A DNA stretch of 64,000 nucleotides, from NCBI RefSeq assembly GCF_900148495.1, contig NZ_FTRU01000008.1, positions 1 through 64,000 of the forward strand, read 5' to 3'. The first letter of the stretch is position 1. Each line of letters begins with the position of its first letter. A program made the position numbers and the translations under genes. Below are positions 26,842 to 33,347 of this stretch, one piece after another. The notes under the pieces were generated by a model that saw only the letters and a list, made by a program, of their open reading frames with translations, was not told the DNA's origin and did not search any database. Source of the DNA: Negativibacillus massiliensis. Lineage in GTDB: Bacteria; Bacillota; Clostridia; Oscillospirales; Ruminococcaceae.

Positions 26842-27054
26842 TTATGTCCCGGCTTCCTCACTCTCCCGCTTGTCGGCGTACTTGCGGAACACCTCATAAA
26901 GCTGCTGTTCCAGTTCCCGGCGTTTGGCTGCTTCCTGTTCCGGCGTGAACACCGGGGAGAGATTTTCCAGTGTGATTTCCTTTCCCTGAAAAGTCACGAT
27001 TTCGATTTCCTTTTTGTATCTGATATTACTTATAAGATCACCTTTCCTTTCCAT
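26842..27054 (-). CDS. hypothetical small protein of the mobilizable element
   Basis: A 70-residue hydrophilic protein, unknown to me as a family. The middle (FQGKEITLENLSPVFTPEQEAAKRRELEQQLYEVFRKYADK) suggests a short extended part followed by a helix. It overlaps the end of the relaxase gene by 17 bases on the same strand, suggesting translational coupling, and precedes the recombinase. It could assist excision or mobilization. The start codon is not certain. Confidence 0.65.
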   Translation of the reverse strand: MERKGDLISNIRYKKEIEIVTFQGKEITLENLSPVFTPEQEAAKRRELEQQLYEVFRKYADKRESEEAGT

Positions 27055-27982
27055 GCTGCCGCTGTTGCCGTTTCAGTTCCGCTAAAATCTCCGGCGGGAT
27101 ACGGTCAACCAGCCGCCGCATATCGTCCAGTTCGCTTTTTAACTTCGCCCGTTCCATCGTGTCATTCATCTTGCCTTTTTCGCTGGCCTTTGCCCTGACT
27201 TCCAGCTTTTCATTTTCCGCTAACAAGTCATTGATTGTGACCTTGTATTTTTTCAGTTGCCCGGAGAAGTTCTCCATCTGCGGAAACCACTTTTTCAGCA
27301 TGGAGAGGGCTTCCTCTTTCTTCTTTCCGGCGTTCAGCGGGGTAATGCCGGAGAGAACCGCTTCAATGGCCCTCGCCTGTTTGGAGAGGTTGACCGCCTG
27401 TTTGAACAGCCGGGTGGGGATATGCTTCCGGCCCGTCTTGCTGGCGCTTTCCCCACGCTCCAGGTCGGGGTACTGCTCCACCATACAGGCGTGAAAATCG
27501 TCCTGCCACTTCGTCAGATTGGCCCGGTTGCCGATAATTTCTTTGGCGCACAGGCGGTTGTCCTTTGTCAGCGGCACAAAGACCAAGTGCAGATGGGGCG
27601 TTTTTTCATCCATGTGTACCATAGCCGAAACGATGTTCTCCCGGCCCACCCGGTCAATGAGGAAGTCCGCCGCCCTCTGGAAGTAGGCCGCTATCTCCTT
27701 TGGGGACTTGCCCTTGAAAAACTCCGGGCTGGCGGTAATCAGCGTGTCCACAAACCGAGTGCTGTCCTTGCGGGTGCGGCATCTGGCCTGCTCGATGCGG
27801 CTCTGAATGAAATGGTAGTAGCGGCCATCCGGCTTGACGATGTGGAAATTGTACTTGCTCCGGCTGGTGTCAATGTCCGGGTTGCTGGCGTACTGCTCCT
27901 TTTTCCGTTCATGGTGGGCTTCCAGCGGCCCCGCCGGGTGGCCCTTGTGCTTCTCAAATCGCAAAATTGCGTGTTGTGCCAT
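27038..27982 (-). CDS. MobV-family relaxase (Mob/Pre)
   Basis: A 314-residue plasmid mobilization protein that nicks at oriT and leads the strand into the recipient. The histidine motif HLHLVFVPL in MDEKTPHLHLVFVP (near residue 130) binds the metal ion, and the N terminus (AQHAILRFEKHKG) is typical of the Mob/Pre family. The C-terminal ~110 residues are a predicted coiled coil. GGGAAAGGAG lies before the ATG. Inverted repeats immediately upstream (27997-28152) are a plausible oriT. Confidence 0.9.
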   Translation of the reverse strand: MAQHAILRFEKHKGHPAGPLEAHHERKKEQYASNPDIDTSRSKYNFHIVKPDGRYYHFIQSRIEQARCRTRKDSTRFVDTLITASPEFFKGKSPKEIAAYFQRAADFLIDRVGRENIVSAMVHMDEKTPHLHLVFVPLTKDNRLCAKEIIGNRANLTKWQDDFHACMVEQYPDLERGESASKTGRKHIPTRLFKQAVNLSKQARAIEAVLSGITPLNAGKKKEEALSMLKKWFPQMENFSGQLKKYKVTINDLLAENEKLEVRAKASEKGKMNDTMERAKLKSELDDMRRLVDRIPPEILAELKRQQRQHGKER

Positions 27983-27996
27983 TGAACTCCTTTCCC

Positions 27997-28152
27997 CATT
28001 CCATTCCTTTCCGGCGGGTTTTCCCGCCGAAAATATCTCTGATAGGATTGGAATGGAATGAATGTAAATAGATGGTTTTAATCTCTGTATTTCTATATAC
28101 CGTCAGATTTCCGTACTTCAAGAGGATTGATTTTCGTACTCGCCAAGTACGG
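27997..28152. other. candidate oriT upstream of the relaxase
   Basis: Perfect 11-bp inverted repeat CATTCCATTCC / GGAATGGAATG (27997-28007, 28050-28060) enclosing CGGCGGG-TTTT-CCCGCCG; further right, CCGTACTT / AAGTACGG (28111-28152). Location just before the mob gene fits an origin of transfer, but no known nick-site consensus is recognised. A terminator or attenuator is the alternative for the inner hairpin. Confidence 0.4.
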
Positions 28153-28155
28153 TTT

Positions 28156-28551
28156 TCAGCCCTCCGGCGTACCATAACCGGATTTCTTGAAGTCGGTGTT
28201 TGGAACCGCTTCATAGGATTTCGGGTAAATGCGGTTGGGTTTTCCACAGCCCTGTTTCTGGATTTCCACCAGCCCCGCATACTGCAACTCCCGCAGGGTG
28301 TTGACCGCTTTCTGCCGCCCGCAGCGGAGCAAAGCGACCACCTCGCAGATGGGGTAGTACAGGTAGACCCGCCCGTACTCGTCCGCCCAGCCGTTCTTCC
28401 GGGACAACTCCGCCCGGCGCAGGACAAAGGCATACAGCACCTTCGCTTCGTTGCTCAAGGGCTGGAATGTGGGTGCTTCAAAAAGGAAATTGGGGAGCCG
28501 GGTGAAACTGAACGCCTTTTCCGGCTGGTGAATATAAATCGTGTTTGTCAT
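28156..28551 (-). CDS. RepA_N-type replication initiator domain protein
   Basis: A 131-residue protein matching the N-terminal domain of RepA_N initiators: the IYIHQPEKAFSFTRLPNFLFEAP start, LSNEAKVLYAFVLRRAELSRKNGW, then a winged-helix (VALLRCGRQKAVNTLRELQYAGLVEIQKQG). Full plasmid initiators are longer, so this may be a shortened element-borne form acting in replication of the excised circle or only in regulation. It lies upstream of mob on the same strand. No clear ribosome binding site is seen. Confidence 0.85.
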   Translation of the reverse strand: MTNTIYIHQPEKAFSFTRLPNFLFEAPTFQPLSNEAKVLYAFVLRRAELSRKNGWADEYGRVYLYYPICEVVALLRCGRQKAVNTLRELQYAGLVEIQKQGCGKPNRIYPKSYEAVPNTDFKKSGYGTPEG

Positions 28552-28662
28552 AGCGTGTTTTGTGGACGGTTAGAGGCCCGTTTTCCGGGGCGAATGATAA
28601 ATGATACCAGCCGCCCCGGTTGAGGGCTTGCGGAGCCTTGCAAATCAAGGCTTTTCCCGCTC

Positions 28663-29076
28663 TTAACTGTCCACAGCAGACCTCCTTTTCCGTTCACTTT
28701 CTGTTTTCTGCCGCCTGTGAACTCTGGCGGCGCAGTCCGGGCAGTATTTGCCCCGGTTGGACTTCGGGACGAACACACCGCCGCACTCCGCACAGCGTTT
28801 CAAGTCCCTGTCCCGGTAAATCTCCGCTTCCAGCGTCCTGTCCAGCGGCAAGACCGCCCAGCGGAACCACTTGCAGCAGACGGAGAACGAAATCATCTGC
28901 GGACAGGCGCAGGTGTCGCCATCGTCCAGCGCAAGGCAGTTTCCGTCCTCGCAGTTGCAGCACTCCCGGCGTATCAGGCCGCTGGCTCGTCTCTTCTGGG
29001 GCGGGGTTATGCGGTAGGGGGAGCCGTCCGGCCTGTGTTCCAGCGGCGGCAGGTGTTGATAGGGTCTTTTGCTCAT
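28663..29076 (-). CDS. cysteine-rich VLP-domain protein
   Basis: A 137-residue protein with about eleven cysteines. The CCNCEDGNC and CACPQMISFSVCCKWFRWAVLPLD segments match the 'Cys-rich VLP' family commonly found in Tn1549-like and related elements of Firmicutes. The C-terminal CAECGGVFVPKSNRGKYCPDCA looks like a zinc ribbon. Function unknown; likely DNA-binding in element biology. GGAGGGACGC precedes the ATG. Confidence 0.85.
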   Translation of the reverse strand: MSKRPYQHLPPLEHRPDGSPYRITPPQKRRASGLIRRECCNCEDGNCLALDDGDTCACPQMISFSVCCKWFRWAVLPLDRTLEAEIYRDRDLKRCAECGGVFVPKSNRGKYCPDCAARVHRRQKTESERKRRSAVDS

Positions 29077-29304
29077 GCGTCCCTCCGTTTTCTTTGGCGT
29101 GTTCTGTTTCCAAGGTGCTTGTCCATCGATGAACTATCCCAAGTCTACACCTTTTTGACCGCCTGTGCCGTATATCCAAGAGGTAGGAAATCAGCCTGAA
29201 AAACTCCCTATTTCCACGCTCTCGGATTTGTGATATAATCAAAAAAAGATAAAAGACAAATTCAGGTTTCTGGTCTTCTTGCACAAAATAAAGGAGGAGC
29301 TATT

Positions 29305-29568
29305 ATGCAAATTGTTTATATTCCAAGCGAATCAATGTCTGTTCAAGGTAAAAAAGATGAAATCTATAAAAGATATGGGAAAGACTGGAATATTAGAGAA
29401 CAGGGAGGAGGTAACGGAAATTGGTTGTTGACCAGAAAAAGTGATGTGCTTGTAGATGGAAAAAGTTATCGTACTTTTGTACTTGAACACTACGGTAAAT
29501 CCAAGCTGACAGCGAAGCTTGTTGATAAATTTCGTGAAGATGTAGCAAATGGTAAAATAAAACTGTAA
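29305..29568 (+). CDS. hypothetical AT-rich small protein
   Basis: An 87-residue soluble basic protein I cannot place in a family. It has AAAGGAGGAG 5 bases before the ATG, a TATAAT box at 29234-29239, and a hairpin (GCCGTTATGCTATG with its complement) right after the stop, so it looks like a genuine single gene. Its base composition is clearly more AT-rich than the adjacent element genes, which suggests separate acquisition. The layout (short extended start, Gly-rich centre, C-terminal helix) gives no activity hint. Confidence 0.7.
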   Translation: MQIVYIPSESMSVQGKKDEIYKRYGKDWNIREQGGGNGNWLLTRKSDVLVDGKSYRTFVLEHYGKSKLTAKLVDKFREDVANGKIKL

Positions 29569-29646
29569 ATGCCTATGCCGTTATGCTATGAGCATAGTAC
29601 ATAGCATAACGGCTTCTCTTTCGTTGAGCTAGCAAGGAGGGTGAAT

Positions 29647-30447
29647 ATGTCTTTATCCATACAAGAGCGATTAAAAGACCTACGTGTGGAGCGTGGCTTG
29701 ACGCTGGGGCAGCTTGCGGAGCAGACCGGGCTTTCCAAGTCTGCGCTGGGCAGTTACGAAACGGAAGACTTCAAGGACATCAGCCACTATGCCCTTATCC
29801 GGCTGGCGAAGTTTTACGGTGTGACCGCTGATTATCTGCTGGGGCTGTCTGAAATGAAAAATCACCCAAACGCCGATCTTGCAGACCTGCGTTTGAGTGA
29901 TGAAATGATTGACCTGCTGAAAAGCGGGAGGATAGACAATACCCTGCTGTGTGAGCTGGCGGCGCACCCGGATTTCCCCCGGCTGATGGCTGACCTTGAA
30001 ATCTATGTGAACGGAACGGCACTGAAACAGGCGCAGGGTGCAAACGCCATAGTGGACACGATGAGCGCAACTGTTATAAAAAAGCATAATCCTGGCATGA
30101 GTGATACGCAGTTAAGACAGCTTATCACCGCCCATATTGATGAGGACGAGTTTTGCCGCTATGTGATACAACGGGACATAAACGGGATTGCCCTTGCTCT
30201 GCGGGAAACACACAAGGACGATTTTTTCAGCGTCCCAGAGGATAACCCGCTAAAAGAAATGCTGGAAACTGCTGGTGAAATCGTCAGCCAGGACAGCGAC
30301 ACGGAACAAGCGTACTTGGCGTTTATCTGCAAACGGCTCAAGCTGAATTTTAGGAAGCTGTCAGTAGAAGAACGGAAGTGGCTGAAAAAGATTGCGGAAA
30401 AATCCGACTTGCTGAAGAATCCAAAACCGCAGAGAGGACGAAGATAA
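29647..30447 (+). CDS. XRE-family regulator of the mobilizable element
   Basis: A 266-residue protein. Residues ~5-65 are an XRE helix-turn-helix (LTLGQLAEQTGLSKSALGSYE). The long C-terminal part (~200 residues) is mostly helical and unassigned. It lies between the AT-rich gene and the efflux pump, and probably controls element functions such as excision or mob expression. CAAGGAGGGTG precedes the ATG at 29647. Confidence 0.88.
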   Translation: MSLSIQERLKDLRVERGLTLGQLAEQTGLSKSALGSYETEDFKDISHYALIRLAKFYGVTADYLLGLSEMKNHPNADLADLRLSDEMIDLLKSGRIDNTLLCELAAHPDFPRLMADLEIYVNGTALKQAQGANAIVDTMSATVIKKHNPGMSDTQLRQLITAHIDEDEFCRYVIQRDINGIALALRETHKDDFFSVPEDNPLKEMLETAGEIVSQDSDTEQAYLAFICKRLKLNFRKLSVEERKWLKKIAEKSDLLKNPKPQRGRR

Positions 30448-30448
30448 A

Positions 30449-30503
30449 AAATGCCTGAACGGCGGTTCTGGTTTTTCAGAACCACCATCCAGGCATTTTG
30501 TTT
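30449..30503. terminator. bidirectional terminator between XRE gene and mef-like gene
   Basis: AAAATGCCTG..CAGGCATTTT outer stem with GGTTCTG / CAGAACC inside. It lies between convergent genes. Confidence 0.85.
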
Positions 30504-30527
30504 AGTAATAGAAAAAGGTGCAGTTGA

Positions 30528-31748
30528 TTATTGCGTATTGTCAATCTCTCTCAAACCGGGTAGTAAAAATACGGCAAGCGCAACGATGATAATGCCAATT
30601 CCGCAAATGACAAACCATTTCTCAACTCCCAGCCGCTCCGCCAGAGGCCCGGAAATGACAAGGCCAAACGGCATGGCGAGGGAAGCGGCGCTTGTCAGTA
30701 GAGAAAAAACTCTCCCCAGATATTCTGGTTTGACCGTTTCTTGAAAAATCGCATCTTGCACACCGTAAAATGGAGCGGAAATTCCCATAACAGTACAGCA
30801 CACAACAAAGACAAGAAATGCGTCTGGCGGCAAAAGCCCGGAGAGCATATTGCTAACGCCCATCAGGAGAACGGAAAGACCGATGGTGTACCGCCGTTTC
30901 TTAAAACCGCCCCAAATGCTCAGAATGACTCCGCCAAGCAGCATACCAACCGCAAAAGCAATTTCAGCGGCAGAGGCATGGGCCGGTGTTCCTTTGAAGT
31001 ATGACATACAGATGAGAGGAAAAAGCGTACTGATTGGCATATAAAAGAACATATAAATTACACCAATCCAGAGCAGAGCAAAGAGGCCCCTGTTTTGCTT
31101 TAATACCACATACCCCTCTTTCATATCCTGTAAAAACTGTTGTCTTTTCGTTTCTGGACATAGTTCAGGCGTTGGTATGGACGAAATCGCAACAGTCACA
31201 CAGGCAAGGATTGCACCCACAATATCTAACAATATAATTGCATTAAGAGGCCAAACAGCATATAAAAACGCTGCGGCAGCTGGACTGATAATCGCACTTA
31301 CTGCTTGCATGGTCTGCGTGTAACCAGCGCATTTTGTAAGTTCCTCTTTTGGCACAATCATAGGTGTTGCTGCGCTGAATGCTGGAGAATGAAAAGCAGT
31401 TCCCGCACTTCGGATTAACAGGACAACCATAATAGACCATACGGGCAATTCCATGTAAAACGCCACCAGCGCCAGAATACCGCCAGCGGCGGCAATTATC
31501 AAATCCGCACCAATCATTACGCTTTTACGGCTGTGCCGGTCAACAAAAGCACCTGCAAACGGGCCTAAACAGGCTTGCGGCAAAAATCCAATCAGTGTTG
31601 CCGCCGTCAATATGATTGCAGAATTAGTTTTCGCAACCAAATAAAAGATAATGGCCATTTGCAAAATACCGCTGCTAATAAAGGATATTGCTTGTCCGGC
31701 AAGAAGTGTAAAATAAGTTTTTCTCCATGAATTGTTGTTTTGGGTCAT
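30528..31748 (-). CDS. mef: Mef-like macrolide efflux MFS transporter
   Basis: A 406-residue, 12-helix major facilitator protein closely resembling Mef(A)/Mef(E) along its whole length: matching stretches include GADLIIAAAG, VAFYMELPVW, FIRSxGTAFH-like RSAGTAFHSPA, LTKCAGYTQ, and KPEYLGRVFSL near the end. Those pumps export 14- and 15-membered macrolides by proton antiport, so macrolide resistance is expected, but the exact allele and substrate range are unknown. The ATG at 31748 follows AGGAGG; an upstream in-frame ATG would add 42 unlikely residues. No msr(D)-type ABC-F gene follows. Expression is probably controlled by the attenuator upstream. Confidence 0.9.
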   Translation of the reverse strand: MTQNNNSWRKTYFTLLAGQAISFISSGILQMAIIFYLVAKTNSAIILTAATLIGFLPQACLGPFAGAFVDRHSRKSVMIGADLIIAAAGGILALVAFYMELPVWSIMVVLLIRSAGTAFHSPAFSAATPMIVPKEELTKCAGYTQTMQAVSAIISPAAAAFLYAVWPLNAIILLDIVGAILACVTVAISSIPTPELCPETKRQQFLQDMKEGYVVLKQNRGLFALLWIGVIYMFFYMPISTLFPLICMSYFKGTPAHASAAEIAFAVGMLLGGVILSIWGGFKKRRYTIGLSVLLMGVSNMLSGLLPPDAFLVFVVCCTVMGISAPFYGVQDAIFQETVKPEYLGRVFSLLTSAASLAMPFGLVISGPLAERLGVEKWFVICGIGIIIVALAVFLLPGLREIDNTQ

Positions 31749-31792
31749 AATGCGAACCTCCTTTTTTATTGCATTGTTCCTTTGTTTCTGCA

Positions 31793-31834
31793 ATAAAAAG
31801 CAGGCGTTGTCCCACAGAGAGGGCAGACGCCTGC
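31793..31834 (-). terminator. attenuator in the mef-like leader
   Basis: On the - strand, GCAGGCGT (31834-31827) pairs with ACGCCTGC (31807-31800), followed by TTTTTATT. It lies between the promoter (32024-32053) and the gene, so readthrough is needed for expression. Confidence 0.75.
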
Positions 31835-32023
31835 ATAACAACAAAGCACGAAAAAACACCACGATACAGTTCAAAGACTGCTCGTGTCAAACCTACGTGT
31901 TCCTTTGCATACGCACGCAAAAAAAGCCCACCATCATGTGGAAAGGTACTTCTACTTTTTATTGCTTATTAGCGTACACAAATTAACACACGTAAGCCTC
32001 CTTCCAATCTCAAACTGTCGCAC

Positions 32024-32053
32024 AGTATAACACACATCCGATAGACTTGTCAA
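32024..32053 (-). promoter_or_regulatory. promoter of the mef-like gene
   Basis: TTGACA (32048-32053 on the - strand), 18 bases, TATACT (32024-32029). It gives a ~270-base leader. An AAGGAGG soon after the transcription start suggests a leader peptide, though its start codon is unclear. Confidence 0.75.
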
Positions 32054-32113
32054 CCATTTTTAACCTTGTTTTCCATCTTGTTTTTCCATCTCTTACGGGC
32101 AGTAGCAAAGCCA

Positions 32114-32262
32114 GGCGAGCCAGTCAACGGTCAAGATGAACGGCGCTTTCAGCGCCGCCGTTGACAGTCTCGCCCGTCTTTGCTAATGGGTAATCAAGGC
32201 GGGAAAGCCATTTTAGGGCTTTCCCGCCCATTTCAATTTTGGGAGAAGAAAGGCCCCAAAAT
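32114..32262. repeat. cluster of strong hairpins at the right end of the mobilizable element
   Basis: Nested GGCGAG / GTCAACGG / CGGCGCT arms with their complements (32114-32173); perfect 12-bp GGCGGGAAAGCC / GGCTTTCCCGCC (32198-32228); CATTTTGGG / CCCCAAAAT (32232-32262). The remainder to 32772 is GC-rich, has a GGGAC-TTTTT-GTCCC hairpin near 32441, and shows no credible gene. Confidence 0.7.
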
Positions 32263-32772
32263 GAACGAGTGCGGCCAAACACTTTTAGGGATTGGCCACC
32301 TTGTCCACCCATCCAGCGGGGCGGCGGGGAACGGTCAAGGCCGGGCGTCAGCCCATTCATTTCAGCCTTGACGGTTTCCTGCCGTCCTGCTACTTTTCCC
32401 GGAGTGTGGCCACACATCTGGTCACGGTGTCCAGAGCTTTGGGACTTTTTGTCCCATAGGCCGGGGGCGGAGGACGAGGGACGGGGGCTTTCATAATACG
32501 CCCTGTCTGCTGCTGAAATCAGCCCTTTGTTTCCGGCTTACCAGCCCCAAACAAAGCCCTGCTTTCCTGCCGCGTCAAATGCCCTTGCCCTCCCCGGCGG
32601 CAACGGTATTTTCAGGGCAACGCCGACAGAGCGTATAACACACTACACTTTGCTCCGCAAAGTCGTGTGCCAAATGGGGCGCTGCCCCCTTTGGAAACCC
32701 CCGCAACAAACAGGTGCTATGCACCCAGCCGGGAGCATAGCGCCGTTTGTTGTCAGCAGCCCGTTTCACGGT

Positions 32773-32796
32773 CTGCGTGTAGTTCCTTGTAAACTG
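32773..32796 (-). repeat. right terminal inverted repeat of the mobilizable element
   Basis: On the - strand reads CAGTTTACAAGGAACTACAC then GCAG, the mate of 25183-25204. Confidence 0.8.
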
Positions 32797-32800
32797 ACCT

Positions 32801-33229
32801 AAATGGATATGCAAGTATCACATCGTTTTTACACCAAAGTACCGTCGGAAAATAATCTATAAAGAATTGAGAAAAGATATCCAGCAAATCATAAAAGATT
32901 TATGAAAGTGGAAAGGAGTAGAAATTATAGAAGGGCATATGATGCCGGATCATGTACATATTCTGGTAAGTATACCGCCCAAATACAGTGTATCCCAATT
33001 CATGGGATACCTCAAAGGGAAAAGTGCGATGATGATATTTGAAAGGCATGCAAACCTAAAATACAAGTTTAGGAATAGAAACTTCTGGGCAACAGGATAT
33101 TATGTAAGTACAGTAGGAATCAATACTGCGACAATACAAAAATATATCCGAGAGCAAGAAAAGCAAGATCAAATAGAAGATAGTTTAAGCAAGAAGGAGT
33201 ATGTAGACCCTTTCAAGGGTAGCAAGTAA
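32801..33229 (+). pseudogene. tnpA: IS200-type transposase, 3' fragment with an internal stop
   Basis: Continues the frame from 25179: codons AAA TGG ATA TGC give K-W-I-C, then KYHIVFTPKYRRK. The HUH metal site is in MMPDHVHILVS and the catalytic tyrosine in ATIQKYIREQ. Joined to the 5' piece it makes ~150 residues, the normal TnpA length. A TGA at 32903-32905 interrupts DL-*-KWKG, where relatives probably have cysteine, so the gene carries a nonsense mutation as well as the insertion. A shorter product could only start at the ATG at 32939. Confidence 0.88.
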
Positions 33230-33257
33230 TCATACCACCAGAGACTTGAACGAAGTG

Positions 33258-33289
33258 AAAGCCAGCGTCATTTAGGCGCTGGCTTTTAT
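33258..33289 (+). terminator. terminator after tnpA
   Basis: AAAGCCAGCG / CGCTGGCTTTT hairpin with a TCATTTAGG loop. Confidence 0.7.
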
Positions 33290-33347
33290 CACGGTCTTAT
33301 AGGCCGCTCGTCATGCCACCCCTCTTAGGGGTGGTCATGACTGAAGA

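Larger units (their letters stand above)
25180..32800. mobile_element. integrative mobilizable element with serine recombinase and mef-like cargo
   Basis: About 7.6 kb bounded by ~20-bp imperfect inverted repeats and inserted in the IS200 transposase gene with AAA present on both flanks. Gene order from the left: large serine recombinase, small protein, MobV relaxase, RepA_N-like protein, Cys-rich protein (all - strand), an AT-rich small gene and XRE regulator (+), Mef-like efflux pump (-), then a hairpin-rich non-coding end. It lacks type IV secretion genes, so transfer would need a helper such as a conjugative element like the one at 58350 onwards. Base composition is clearly GC-richer than the flanks. 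Confidence 0.88.
25020..33340 (+). mobile_element. IS200-type insertion sequence, split by a second element
   Basis: The outer boundaries of an IS200/IS605-family element. The left end has a 10-bp hairpin (25020-25045, possibly host) and CCGCCCGC/GCGGGTGG (25051-25069); the right end has CCACCCCT-CTT-AGGGGTGG (33316-33334). Such subterminal hairpins are recognised by TnpA in this family. The single gene, tnpA, is broken into a 27-base 5' piece and a 3' piece 7.6 kb away. Exact IS ends cannot be fixed without an empty site. Confidence 0.8.

Noticed and set aside
32124-32814. Several frames on both strands at the right end of the mobilizable element
   Set aside because: GC-rich, hairpin-dense DNA gives long frames by chance; no ribosome binding sites or family motifs.
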